Shown in pieces: positions 1 through 8,227 of a stretch of 20,819 bases of DNA (the first letter of the stretch is position 1; each line of letters starts with the position of its first letter). The notes below the pieces were generated by a model. That model ran no database searches and had not been told where the DNA came from. It was given only the letters and a program-made list of their open reading frames with translations. The DNA comes from Nitrospira sp. (GTDB taxonomy: Bacteria > Nitrospirota > Nitrospiria > Nitrospirales > Nitrospiraceae), in the NCBI GenBank assembly GCA_015904075.1, contig JABMDH010000086.1:44608-65426 (forward strand), written 5' to 3'. The position numbers and the translations under genes are program-made.

Positions 1-1
1 G

Positions 2-823
2 CTCACTCGACATTTTGCGCAGGAACGAGACAAGAATGTCTGGGCCGTGCTGCTGGATTCTCTATCCTTCTTAAATCGGATCATCGCGGCCGATGAGCGG
101 CCGTCGCTTGAAGCCTTCGTCAGGACTCTCGTGGCTCCGGCTGTCCGGGAATTGGGATGGGAGCCGCGATCGGGAGAGAATGTGCTGCTCAGTCAATTGC
201 GGGGAGAACTGCTCGGGGCGCTGGGTAAACTAGGCGGCGATCCGGCAATACAAGCCCAGGCCCTGGTTCGGTATCGGCAATACCGGACAGACCCGTCCGC
301 CGTAGATCCCAACATCGTACCGGCGCTTGTCGCCGTCCTGGCCCATACCGGCGACGAGGCGCGCTACGAAGAATTCTCTGAACGTTATAAAAAGGCAACA
401 ACTCCGCAAGAGGAGCGGCGCTATCTCTTTTCACTCGCTTCCTTTCGGTCCCCTGCATTGCTCGCGCGCACCTTGGCTCGCACGATCAACGGAGAGATCC
501 GCACGCAGGATGCCCCCTTCATCGTCGGGGCCTGCTTGGGTAATGTGTACAACCGCGAGCTCGCATGGAATTTCGTGAAGACGAATTGGGAGAAGATGGA
601 TCAGTTGTTCCCGAAACAAGGCGTGCGCCGTATGTGCGGCGGAATCGTCAGCCTCGTGACTCCGGAGCTCGAACGAGACGTCCAGGCGTTCTTTGCGTCC
701 CGTAACGTTGATTTGGGCGGGAAGATACTGGAACAGTATCTGGAACAATTGCGCGTCGCCGTGGCGTTCAGAGAGCGGGAGAAAGTCTCACTCCCGCAGC
801 TTCTCAAATGCGAAACGCATTGA
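2..823 (+). CDS. M1-family aminopeptidase, C-terminal part (5' end outside window)
   Basis: The reading frame is already open at base 2 and runs to TGA at 821-823, so the gene begins before the window; the GTG at 47 is only an internal codon. The roughly 273 visible residues are almost all helical and resemble the ERAP1-like C-terminal domain of M1 zinc aminopeptidases (PepN/ERAP type). Phrases such as NVWAVLLDSLSFLNR, a central run around AACLGNVYNRELAW-like residues (VGACLGNVYNRELAW here), and a tail ending in helical repeats fit that domain, which closes over the active site and shapes substrate access. The catalytic HExxH-E zinc site would lie upstream and is not seen. In the family the enzyme removes N-terminal residues from peptides. 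It is separated from the next gene by about 100 bp on the same strand. Family assignment is fairly confident; substrate is unknown. Confidence 0.8.
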   Translation, partial: LTRHFAQERDKNVWAVLLDSLSFLNRIIAADERPSLEAFVRTLVAPAVRELGWEPRSGENVLLSQLRGELLGALGKLGGDPAIQAQALVRYRQYRTDPSAVDPNIVPALVAVLAHTGDEARYEEFSERYKKATTPQEERRYLFSLASFRSPALLARTLARTINGEIRTQDAPFIVGACLGNVYNRELAWNFVKTNWEKMDQLFPKQGVRRMCGGIVSLVTPELERDVQAFFASRNVDLGGKILEQYLEQLRVAVAFREREKVSLPQLLKCETH

Positions 824-927
824 AGAACGATACGTAGTCATCACAGGCTTGAGCGGCGTTCCCTCCTCGTAGTAGGCTGAAATCGTAGTACCCTCCACGG
901 AAGAACCTACAAGCGAGGGAGCTCATC

Positions 928-2106
928 ATGCCTACTCGAGCGATCGCGCTTCTTCTCCTCCTTCTAGCAGGGGCTGGACTGACCGGCTGTGGTGATGAAG
1001 ATGGCGGCCAGGCAACACTATCGTCTCTTCCGCCTGCCACCGATCTGACCGTTCAGCTTGTCACGGGTAGTCTCAACTCGCCTGTTTTCATGACGGCTGC
1101 TCCCGGTGACAACGCTCGCCTGTTCATCCTCGAAAAGAATGGTTTGATTCGAATTTTCAATGTGGGGACCGGTGCGCTGCTTCCAGCACCATTCCTTAGT
1201 CTGAGCGGCCAGATTTCGACGGCTGGAGAGCGAGGGCTGCTGGGCATGGCGTTCGATGCTCAATATGCGGCCAATCGCCAATTCTATGTCTTCTATACCG
1301 ACTCAACCGGAGACATCGTCATCGCCCGCTATCTCAGGAATGCGGCAAATGCGAATGTGGCCGATCCTGCCGGCACGCCGCTGCTCACCATCGAGCATTC
1401 AGCTCAATCCAATCACAATGGCGGGATGCTGGTGTTTGGGCCCGATGGCTGTCTCTATGCAAGTATCGGAGATGGAGGAGGCGCGAATGATCCAAGTAAT
1501 AACAGCCAGAATCTAAATATACGTCTCGGGAAACTTCTGCGTATCAATCCCGACACCGGTGCGGCTTGCGCCAATAATACTCCCAACCCATTTGCCGCAG
1601 GGGCGGCACCAGAAGTTTGGAGCCTTGGTCTGCGTAACCCCTGGCGTTTCTCGTTCGACGGAAACGATCTGTATATTGGGGACGTGGGACAAGGAGCACG
1701 AGAAGAGATCAACGTGTCACTCGGCCCAAACGCTGGGCGAGGGGCCAACTATGGCTGGCGATGCATGGAAGGCACGCTGCAGACGATCAATTTTAACGCG
1801 ATCTGCGCGCAAGCCATATTAACGGCTCCTGCTTTGGATTATCCCCACCTCAGCGGTGCTTGTTCCGTCACGGGCGGATTCGTCTACCGGGGATCGGTTA
1901 TGCCGGCTCTGCGCGGCACGTATTTCTATGCAGATTTTTGCAACGGTTTCGTGAGGAGTTTTCGATACCAGAATGGCCAGGCGACAAATCAGCTTGAGTG
2001 GCCTCTTCTCAGACGAAGCGGGATCACGAGCTTCGGGGAAGATGCCCAAGGCGAACTCTATCTCATGACTCAGGGCGGGAGTCTCTTCAAGATTGTTCCC
2101 AATTAA
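928..2106 (+). CDS. PQQ-dependent glucose/sorbosone dehydrogenase-family lipoprotein
   Basis: The 392-residue protein starts at ATG 928 behind a GAGGGA-like ribosome site. It opens with a lipoprotein signal: a leucine-rich hydrophobic stretch, then the lipobox LTGC at about residues 18-21, so the mature protein should be anchored by a lipidated cysteine. The rest matches the six-bladed beta-propeller GSDH family (YliI/Asd type). Landmarks are ERGLLGMAF, SNHNGGMLVFGPDG with the family's conserved histidine, IGDGGG..NDP, and SLGLRNPWRFSFDG. Family members oxidise aldose sugars in the periplasm using PQQ and pass electrons to the respiratory chain. Substrate and cofactor loading cannot be read from sequence alone, and many members are uncharacterised. 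Several cysteines (for example in CMEGT, FNAIC and SGACS) suggest disulfides in an exported protein. It converges on the permease gene 14 bp downstream. Confidence 0.85.
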   Translation: MPTRAIALLLLLLAGAGLTGCGDEDGGQATLSSLPPATDLTVQLVTGSLNSPVFMTAAPGDNARLFILEKNGLIRIFNVGTGALLPAPFLSLSGQISTAGERGLLGMAFDAQYAANRQFYVFYTDSTGDIVIARYLRNAANANVADPAGTPLLTIEHSAQSNHNGGMLVFGPDGCLYASIGDGGGANDPSNNSQNLNIRLGKLLRINPDTGAACANNTPNPFAAGAAPEVWSLGLRNPWRFSFDGNDLYIGDVGQGAREEINVSLGPNAGRGANYGWRCMEGTLQTINFNAICAQAILTAPALDYPHLSGACSVTGGFVYRGSVMPALRGTYFYADFCNGFVRSFRYQNGQATNQLEWPLLRRSGITSFGEDAQGELYLMTQGGSLFKIVPN

Positions 2107-2120
2107 CAGTCGAGGGTCAT

Positions 2121-4154
2121 CTATTCATGCCGCAGTACCGAAAGTGGTGGTTGGCCCAGAATGCGATAGGTGCTGAGAAAGCCTACCAGCAGGGTGAGTG
2201 TGACCGTCGCAACGAAGCCCGTGGCAAGCACGGCCGGTTGAAGGCTCCAGGCCAGGTCGAACACGGTTGAAAGCACCGCCCAGGACAAGGCGCTTGCGAG
2301 CACGCTGCCGAGCAGCCCGCCTAAGGCCCCCAGCAAGGCATACTCCACGGCAAAGGTTTGCGCGATTACTCCACGTGTGGCACCGAGGGCTTTGAGAATC
2401 ACCGATTCGTACAGGCGGCGGTAGCGGGTCGCGGCTAGTGCTGCCGCCATGACGAGACCGCCGGACAGCACACAGAACAGCGCCACTGTACGAATAGCCA
2501 GGGACAGTCGATCAAGTACTCGCGCAAAACTGTCGAGAACGTCGACAATATTGATGGCCGTCACATTCGGAAATGAGGTCACGACGGCCTGTTGGAGCGC
2601 CACTTCCTCAGACGGCGTCACATGAACAGTCGCGACATAGGTCTGCGGGGCTCCGTCCAGCGCACCGGGCGAAAAGATCATGTAGAAGTTGGTCGAGAAG
2701 TTTCCCCACTCCACTTGCCGAATGCTGCTGATTTCTCCCGTGATGGGAGTACCTTGGATATCCAATTCAACGGTATCTCCGACCGTGAGGCCGAGTTGCT
2801 TGGCGGCATCTTCCTCGATCGAGATCAGCGGTTTGGTAAAGACCTGCCCCGGTTTCCACCAGGCCCCCTGAACGATTTTGTTGTCTTTGGGAAGGTCGTG
2901 AAGAAACGTCAAGACGTACTCGCGGGTCAGGTACCATTTCTTCCGCCGTTCTTCTTTCTCCGCAGTCTTTTCCCTCTGCTCTTCCTCCTCGGACATCGGT
3001 TCCATTTTGATAGCACGGCCCTTGAGCGCGGAGAGACGTGATCGAATCAGCGGAGTCAACTTGGGGGTGGGATCGTTCGATCGCCGGCGGAGGAGCGCGA
3101 CAAACTCCTCAGACTGATCGGGCTGGATATCAATAAAGAAAAAGCTCGGAGCATCGGTCGGCCGGTTCTCGCCGACCTGCGTGAGCAATGACCGCTCAAC
3201 AAGGGAAACCGTGGTTACGACCATGACTCCGATGCCGATGGCGATTGTGATGCCCACGACCTGACTGCCCGGCCGTACGACGTTCCCTAACGCCTGGCGA
3301 AGGATGAGATGCTCCGGGCGCGGCCATTTCTTGAGGGTCGAGAGTGCCACACGGGCCGAAAGGCCCAACAGTACCACGGCAGCTGTAAATGAAAGAATGA
3401 AGAGCGTCCCGACTTTCCAGGAGCCGGCTTGCCACATAGAGAGGAGGGTCAGTCCCAGGCCGATGCCGATTGACGTGAGGGCTTTGACTCGATCCATTTC
3501 TTGCCACCACCTCCACCATCGAGTTCGCTCAGGATCGACGGAAGCAGTCAGCGGAACGACATCACGGCGAAAAATCCGGGCCGGTTTGACGTCGCGGATC
3601 GTCAGCAGCGGCCACAGGGTAAAGAGCAGCGTGGACAACAGACCCAACGCCAATCCCTTTGCCAGGGGAGCGAATGACACATCCATCCCTCCCTTTGCGA
3701 ATCCCAATTGATCGAGCAGATCCGATGCCATCAGCGCCGCAATCATCCAGGGCAGTGCCAGGTGGAGGAGCACACCGATGATCAGTCCGACGAGGCTGCC
3801 CACCAGTCCGAGGATCATCGCCTGCAGCACATAGGTCCACATGATCGTCGGGGAATCCGCCCCGACCGTCTTCAGAATCGCGATGGTATTCAGCTTTTCC
3901 CGGATAAAGGCATGGACCGATGTGGCGACTCCCAGTCCTCCCACGAACAGCGCCGTCAATCCGATCAGACCCAAATAACGGGTCAGTTGTTCCAACGACT
4001 GTTTCAGTTGTGGTTGCGCATCACGGTATCCCGACACGCGGGCTGAATCAGGGGCCAGTCGTCCTCGCAACTCATAGAGGAGGGGTTCCGGGGCCATGGC
4101 GCTCGGGATTTTCAGCAGATACCGTTCGCGAACCCGGCTGCCCAATTTAATCAC
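2121..4154 (-). CDS. YbbP-like ABC permease, N-terminally truncated copy
   Basis: This is a 677-residue FtsX/MacB-type permease lacking its first about 213 residues, judged against the right-hand copy. The start at 4154 is a GTG created at a deletion joint, so it is probably not a native start. What remains holds two FtsX-like permease halves. Predicted membrane segments lie near residues 61-84, 107-131, 165-185, 222-238, 247-268, 296-315, 553-573, 600-625 and 640-660. A large extracytoplasmic domain lies between, including a highly charged EEEEQREK-type stretch near residue 380. In E. coli, YbbP pairs with the ATPase YbbA, next to and divergent from tesA; the ancestral order here is the same. 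The lost part includes the first membrane helix and part of the first periplasmic domain, so normal assembly is doubtful. Its frame is otherwise intact. No obvious promoter lies upstream; transcription could enter from the small-protein gene at 4392-4583. Confidence 0.8.
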   Translation of the reverse strand: MIKLGSRVRERYLLKIPSAMAPEPLLYELRGRLAPDSARVSGYRDAQPQLKQSLEQLTRYLGLIGLTALFVGGLGVATSVHAFIREKLNTIAILKTVGADSPTIMWTYVLQAMILGLVGSLVGLIIGVLLHLALPWMIAALMASDLLDQLGFAKGGMDVSFAPLAKGLALGLLSTLLFTLWPLLTIRDVKPARIFRRDVVPLTASVDPERTRWWRWWQEMDRVKALTSIGIGLGLTLLSMWQAGSWKVGTLFILSFTAAVVLLGLSARVALSTLKKWPRPEHLILRQALGNVVRPGSQVVGITIAIGIGVMVVTTVSLVERSLLTQVGENRPTDAPSFFFIDIQPDQSEEFVALLRRRSNDPTPKLTPLIRSRLSALKGRAIKMEPMSEEEEQREKTAEKEERRKKWYLTREYVLTFLHDLPKDNKIVQGAWWKPGQVFTKPLISIEEDAAKQLGLTVGDTVELDIQGTPITGEISSIRQVEWGNFSTNFYMIFSPGALDGAPQTYVATVHVTPSEEVALQQAVVTSFPNVTAINIVDVLDSFARVLDRLSLAIRTVALFCVLSGGLVMAAALAATRYRRLYESVILKALGATRGVIAQTFAVEYALLGALGGLLGSVLASALSWAVLSTVFDLAWSLQPAVLATGFVATVTLTLLVGFLSTYRILGQPPLSVLRHE

Positions 4155-4320
4155 GTTCTTTCTTGAGGGGGTCGCGGCCTCGTCGACGTTGAATCAGGCC
4201 GACGGTATTCACCCGACAAAGGCAGGGTATAGGATTATCGTCGAGCAGGTGATCAAAACTCTTGGTCCGGCAATCCGTGCCCGGGCGACCCCCCCTAAAC
4301 TGCTCAAGAGTATAGAGTAA
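4150..4320 (+). pseudogene. tesA-like esterase remnant (C-terminal 50-odd codons)
   Basis: The plus strand here encodes the end of a TesA/GDSL esterase: FFLEGVAASSTLNQADGIHP and the following helix, nearly identical to residues 181-220 of the complete gene at 9087-9770. The catalytic Asp and His (DGIH) remain, but the nucleophile serine block, oxyanion glycine and asparagine blocks are all missing. There is no start codon or ribosome site. It is a leftover of the 2-kb deletion that joined the permease to the tesA tail. The C-terminal end also drifts from the intact copy and runs about ten codons further. Confidence 0.85.
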
Positions 4321-4391
4321 GACGCAGCACCGCACGGCAGACCGTGAGTTGCAGGGGGGCGTCTTACGAGAGATGGAGGGGGCGTTGTTCG

Positions 4392-4583
4392 TTAGGACTT
4401 CTTGAAGAAGGTGTCGTAGACGCCGTAGGCGAGGATTCCCCCGATCAGCACATAGTACAGGCCGGTGATTCCGCTGTAGTCCGGAGGCCCACCACCTTCC
4501 GGGGCATTGGCCAACACCGGGAGTGCTTCGACCAACAATGCTGTTGCTGCCAGCACGCTTGTTCGTACACAGAGCTTTTTCAT
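4392..4583 (-). CDS. Small exported single-pass membrane protein, left copy
   Basis: This is a 63-residue protein with an AGGAGGAG-type ribosome site just upstream of its ATG at 4583. The N-terminus (MKKLCVRTSVLAATALLVEA) looks like a cleavable signal peptide with a likely cut after ALPVLANA. A short Gly/Pro-rich linker follows, then one membrane helix (LYYVLIGGILAYGVYD) and a basic FFKKS tail. The predicted topology is a periplasmic N-terminus and a short cytoplasmic tail. I do not recognise a family and give no function. A second copy at 9862-10050 differs by one fewer glycine in the linker and a few substitutions. Upstream, a promoter-like sequence is conserved in both copies. It lies on the same strand as, and downstream of, the SWIM protein gene. 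Confidence 0.75.
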   Translation of the reverse strand: MKKLCVRTSVLAATALLVEALPVLANAPEGGGPPDYSGITGLYYVLIGGILAYGVYDTFFKKS

Positions 4584-4629
4584 CGCAACTCCTCCTCAGA
4601 ACCGTACCGATTCAATAAAATGAGAGCCC

Positions 4630-4659
4630 ATTGTACAGAAATCTGTGGGGCCTGCGCAA
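4630..4659 (-). promoter_or_regulatory. Candidate sigma70 promoter for the small exported protein (left copy)
   Basis: On the minus strand there is TTGCGC (4659-4654), an 18-bp spacer and TACAAT (4635-4630), which is 5 of 6 matches to the -10 consensus. The -35 is weak. The same elements and spacing are kept at 10126-10097 in the other copy. This would give a 5' leader of roughly 40 nt. Confidence 0.4.
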
Positions 4660-4703
4660 GAGGGGTCGGTAGCCTGGTAACCCGCGTTCTTCGCGACAGG
4701 TTG

Positions 4704-5612
4704 TTACTTGGCAGGACGCTTTGACGAGGCGGACTTGAGCGATTCAGCCAGGTCTTTGAATGACCCGGTGAGGGAGTTGAGCTGGGAGCTCTTGCTCAGG
4801 AGTTCGCTTGCGGCCGCCCGAACCTGCCCGTCGTGTCGAACGACTTCACCGGCCAGTTCGGCGACATGGGTCAGGATCTCCTTATACTCGTCAACCTCGA
4901 GCTGGGTCAGCTGCAACGTCTCCTGGGCCGTCTTTGTTTCAGCGATGGAGACCTGGAGTTGTTGGGTCAAACGGCCGATGTAGGCCTCGCGGTCTCTCAT
5001 TTTTGTTTCAAAGCTCATCAGGGCGTCTTCGCTCTCGCGGCGCCGATGGTCCTGATTCTTGATGACTTGAATCCACGTCGAGAGATCCCCGGGGCCGAAT
5101 TGCGGAGCATCGGGAACCGCGGTGCCTGATTCGAGGGCATTCATCGCCGGTCTCAGCCATTCCCAAAACAGCAGTACCTCGCTCAGTTTCACATCGGGAG
5201 GGGACGACTGTGTCATCGATGTTTTTTCTCCGGCCGAAGGCTCAGGTTTCGGGGGCGCCTGAGCTGATTTGGCGGCACTGGATTTTTGCGGCTGCCGAGG
5301 CTGGATCCATCGATGGTACTCGAGCAGGACGGCGATGCAGTGGCGGCACATCGGTTCTTCAGGAAGTGCGCACGAACATTTGGAAAGAAGGTGGCCGTCT
5401 TTCAGCCGGATGGTTTGTTCATAGAGGCCGGAGTTGCCGATCACCGCCGATGAAATTTGCGAGTCGTCCGCCTCAACGATACGGACACGGTTTTCCACCG
5501 CATACTGACGGCCGATGTTGAAGGCATTTGCGTTGGCGATAGATTGAATCATCTGCGGATCCAATAAGCCCAGCCGTTCGGCGCTGCAGGGAATTTTGTT
5601 TCGCACTTTCAA
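4704..5612 (-). CDS. SWIM zinc-finger protein with C-terminal coiled coil, left copy
   Basis: This is a 302-residue protein beginning at TTG 5612, about 10 nt after a GGAG motif; a GTG two codons later is an alternative, and the other copy has ATG at that second site. Residues 79-91 form a SWIM zinc finger, CxC-x7-CxH (C79, C81, C89, H91), in CSCALPEEPMCRHC. SWIM domains bind zinc and usually mediate DNA or protein contacts; they occur in helicase partners and recombination mediators such as the Shu-complex protein. A Pro/Ala/Ser/Lys-rich linker (about 103-140) follows, then a helical region. From about residue 195 there is a long heptad-like coiled coil (IGRLTQQLQVSIAETKTAQE). There is no signal peptide, so it should be cytoplasmic. 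Function is unknown. It lies between chaN and the small exported protein on the same strand, an arrangement kept in both units. Confidence 0.8.
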   Translation of the reverse strand: MKVRNKIPCSAERLGLLDPQMIQSIANANAFNIGRQYAVENRVRIVEADDSQISSAVIGNSGLYEQTIRLKDGHLLSKCSCALPEEPMCRHCIAVLLEYHRWIQPRQPQKSSAAKSAQAPPKPEPSAGEKTSMTQSSPPDVKLSEVLLFWEWLRPAMNALESGTAVPDAPQFGPGDLSTWIQVIKNQDHRRRESEDALMSFETKMRDREAYIGRLTQQLQVSIAETKTAQETLQLTQLEVDEYKEILTHVAELAGEVVRHDGQVRAAASELLSKSSQLNSLTGSFKDLAESLKSASSKRPAK

Positions 5613-5653
5613 CGATTGAAATCTCCGTCTGTGTGACGAGTACGCGCCACCGT

Positions 5654-5682
5654 AGTCTGCCCTGAGAGTGCAGGACTGTCAA
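5654..5682 (-). promoter_or_regulatory. Candidate promoter for the SWIM gene (left copy)
   Basis: On the minus strand a perfect TTGACA -35 (5682-5677) is followed by a 17-bp spacer and CAGACT (5659-5654) as a poor -10. Both elements and the spacing are kept in the right copy although the spacer sequence has changed, which supports function. Confidence 0.45.
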
Positions 5683-5747
5683 GAATTGACGTTTTGTCCG
5701 TGCTTTATGGAGAGGGGGTGGAACAGGTTGCAAGCTGCCGAAGGTCC

Positions 5748-6664
5748 CTATCGACAGCGTGGGGGCGGGCCCTTCGCACTCATCGGGGTCAGCCAGATAT
5801 AGTCGGCAATCTTCTCACGCGCAAGCTCCCTGATGTCTTCAACACGGCTCTGATCAAACGACGTCATATAGATCGTGGTGTGTTTCACCTGACCTGCAAA
5901 CCGCCGGGCGACCCGCATTGGGACCGGGAGTCCGTATTGAATATGGCCTGCTCCCGTATAGCTCACAATGATCTCGCGCGCTTGACTGCTATCCCGGCGC
6001 AACGCCCCAAGCCTGGCAGCCAGGGTTTTTGCCATGCCTTCATCGCGGACCATCGACGCCTCGTACATCGGTTCCATATGCGCGCCGGCTCCGCTTCCGT
6101 GACAGCGCTCCAGTTGATAGACAATACGCGCGCGATAGGCAGGGTCGTCGACGATCTCTTCCTGATGCATGCCCCATTGCGTCCATTCCGGTTCCTGTCG
6201 GACCTGCGCCAGGCCGACCTTGACGACGCGCCGGATGAACGGCCTGGGCGGGTTCATGGCGCGGATCGACAGATGCCGGTCACGCGCAAATGCGACCAGC
6301 GGTTCATAGGCGGCAAAGTCATTTCCCCAGTTTTGCGCCCACCGGACCTGCTCAAGAAATTCGCTTCGACCGACCCGATCATTCGACAGATAGTCATCCA
6401 AGGCGGGCTGGCCATCCCATCCGAACATCTCCATACCGATGGTAGGCCGGATCCCGTCTGAAACCAACCGATCCAGAATGCGAAGGGCCGCCTCGATGTG
6501 GTAGCTATTAAAATGTTCTTCGCCGAGATAGATGATCTCGTACTGATCCAATTCCTTAAGCCATTCGGGAGTCGAGACGACACGGCCGGTCTGTGTCTCG
6601 ATGACCTGCCAGGGTTGCCATTCTCCCGCGCGATCGGAATCGAGAGCAGCCTGATGTCCGGGGG
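5748..6664 (-). pseudogene. ChaN-like protein, 5'-truncated copy lacking its signal peptide
   Basis: The frame matches the intact gene at 11215-12231 from its GHQAALDSD segment through to the shared RCR end (about 87% identical by eye). The signal peptide and lipobox cysteine are gone: similarity stops at 6664, two or three residues past where the lipidated cysteine would be, and permease sequence begins there. The first ATG inside the remnant is at 6551, giving a 267-residue product that would start at the QYEIIYLGEEH core and stay in the cytoplasm. The ChaN/DUF399 hallmark (LGEEHFN..H and GMEMFGWDGQP) is kept. No frameshift or internal stop is present, so it is either freshly broken or still used in a cytoplasmic form. 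I treat it as a pseudogene because export is lost. Confidence 0.75.
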
Positions 6665-8227
6665 TCCGATTCCGATGGCGATCGTGATACCCACGACCTG
6701 ACTACCCGGCCGCACAACGTTCCCCAACGCCTGGCGAAGCACGAGATGCTCCGGGCGCGGCCATTTCTTAAGGGCCGAGAGTGCCGTACGGGCCGAGAGG
6801 CCCAACAGCAACACGGCAGCTGCAAATGAAAGGATGAAGAGCGTCCCGACTTTCCACGATCCGGCTTGCCACATGGAGAGGAGGGTCAATCCCAGGCCGA
6901 TGCCGAGTGATGTGAGGGTTTTGACTCGATCCAGTCCTTGCCACAGCCTCCGCCATCGAGTTCGTTCAGGATCGACGGAGGCAGTCAGCGGAGCGACATC
7001 ACGGCGAAAAATCCGAGCCGGCTTGATGTCGCGGATTGTCAGCAACGGCCATAGGGTAAAAAGCAGTGTGGATAGCAGGCCCAACGCCAATCCCTTAGCC
7101 AAAGGAGCGAATGATATCTCCATCCCTCCCTTCGCGAAGCCCAATTGATCGAGCAGATCCGACGCCATCAGCGCTGCGATCATCCACGGCAGCCCCTGGT
7201 GGAGGAGCACACCGATGATCAACCCCACGAGGCTTCCCACCAGCCCGAGGAGCATCGCCTGCAGCACATAGGTCCACATGATCGTCGGGGAATCCGCTCC
7301 GACTGTCTTCAGAACCGCGATGGTATTCAGCTTTTCCCGGATAAAGGCATGAACCGAGGTGGCGACTCCCAGCCCTCCCACGAACAGCGCCGTCAACCCG
7401 ATCAGACCCAAATATCGGGTCAGTTGTTCCAACGACTGTTTCAGTTGCGGTTGTGCATCGCGATATCCCGACACGCGGGCTGAATCAGAGGCCAGTCGCC
7501 CTCTCAATTCAAATAGCAGCGGTTCCGGGGCCATCGCACTCGGGATTTTCAGCAGATATCGCTCGCGAACCCGGCTGCCCAATTTGATCAGGTCAGCCGC
7601 GTGCAGCCCTTCTTGTGACATGAAGACCCGAGGGCCAAGGCTGAAGGCATTGGCCATGCGATCCGGCTCTGTCCTGACGACGCCGGTAATGATGAACTGC
7701 CCTTGACCGATCTTGAGTCGATCGCCGACAGAGAGTCCCATTCGGATCAACAACGACTCCTGGACGACTATGCCAAAACACAGAGGTTCACGACACGTGC
7801 TGGTTTGCCGGCCAAGGAGTGCTGCCAGATTGCCGTTGGGTTCCAGTCGAAGTGAACCATACAACGGGTACTGTGGCTCAACGGCTTTGAGCTCAATGAT
7901 TTGCGTCTGTTGCCCGGTCGTCGATGGTGCAGCCTTCGCTGCCATGGCGACCAGTTCGCTGATATGGGTCAGTGCCACGTCGCGATCTCGTAGCGAGTCC
8001 AGGACGGTTTGACCGGCGGGACTCACCTGCCACGACAACCGGATTTCGAGATCACCGCCCAGGAGGCTCCGTGCTTCTTTGGTGACCGTCTGCTCGACCT
8101 GTGCTCCGAAGAGTGAGACGCCTGTTAAGGCCCCGACGCCGATGGCAATGCAGACCAGGAAATAGAGAAAGTGCCGCCATGCCGCGCGCGTTTCCCGCCA
8201 CGCCATATGGAGCGTAAAGGAAGTCAT
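6254..8227 (-). CDS. YbbP-like ABC permease, C-terminally truncated copy with junk tail
   Basis: The ATG at 8227 overlaps the ybbA stop codon (ATGA), the classic translational coupling of an ABC ATPase with its permease. Residues 1 to about 521 are genuine permease: a first membrane helix near residues 18-38, a MacB-like extracytoplasmic region (about 40-270), then five or six helices of the first FtsX half, ending at VVGITIAIGIG. At 6664/6665 the sequence switches into chaN in the wrong frame, so the last about 134 residues of the open frame are not a real domain. The second FtsX half, present in the left copy (2121-3227), is missing. Joining the two copies would give about 889 residues, close to the 804-residue E. 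coli YbbP. In the family, YbbAP is a lipid- or envelope-related ABC complex of poorly defined substrate. As it stands this protein is unlikely to make a complete transporter. Confidence 0.75.
   Translation of the reverse strand: MTSFTLHMAWRETRAAWRHFLYFLVCIAIGVGALTGVSLFGAQVEQTVTKEARSLLGGDLEIRLSWQVSPAGQTVLDSLRDRDVALTHISELVAMAAKAAPSTTGQQTQIIELKAVEPQYPLYGSLRLEPNGNLAALLGRQTSTCREPLCFGIVVQESLLIRMGLSVGDRLKIGQGQFIITGVVRTEPDRMANAFSLGPRVFMSQEGLHAADLIKLGSRVRERYLLKIPSAMAPEPLLFELRGRLASDSARVSGYRDAQPQLKQSLEQLTRYLGLIGLTALFVGGLGVATSVHAFIREKLNTIAVLKTVGADSPTIMWTYVLQAMLLGLVGSLVGLIIGVLLHQGLPWMIAALMASDLLDQLGFAKGGMEISFAPLAKGLALGLLSTLLFTLWPLLTIRDIKPARIFRRDVAPLTASVDPERTRWRRLWQGLDRVKTLTSLGIGLGLTLLSMWQAGSWKVGTLFILSFAAAVLLLGLSARTALSALKKWPRPEHLVLRQALGNVVRPGSQVVGITIAIGIGPPDIRLLSIPIARENGNPGRSSRHRPAVSSRLPNGLRNWISTRSSISAKNILIATTSRRPFAFWIGWFQTGSGLPSVWRCSDGMASPPWMTICRMIGSVEANFLSRSGGRKTGEMTLPPMNRWSHLRVTGICRSAP

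Larger units (their letters stand above)
3228..6664. repeat. Left unit of a diverged tandem duplication (3.4 kb, internally deleted)
   Basis: This segment matches 6665-12130 in the same orientation, gene by gene: permease middle, tesA tail, small exported protein, SWIM protein and chaN. Nucleotide identity looks close to 90% by eye, and proteins are about 87-93% identical. Relative to the right unit it lacks about 2.03 kb, corresponding to roughly 7590-9622, with the joint at 4150-4153. Its left boundary is where the permease leaves similarity with the start of the right unit; its right boundary is inside chaN at 6664. Confidence 0.85.

Noticed and set aside
833..889. Three CGTAGT motifs and a TTGAGC/TAGGCT pair upstream of the dehydrogenase gene
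   Set aside because: The motif spacing is irregular and the promoter match is poor, so neither an operator nor a promoter can be supported.
2592..3041. 149-codon plus-strand open frame opposite the permease
   Set aside because: It is antisense to a conserved FtsX-like domain and lacks a ribosome site; most likely a shadow.
5694..6461. 255-codon plus-strand open frame opposite chaN
   Set aside because: It lies antisense to a well-conserved ChaN frame, has a composition typical of a shadow frame (Arg/His/Asp rich), and the protein resembles nothing.
6254..6664. C-terminal 134 residues of the right permease copy as a new domain
   Set aside because: They are chaN sequence read in the wrong frame past the duplication joint, so the apparent fusion protein is an accident of an open frame.
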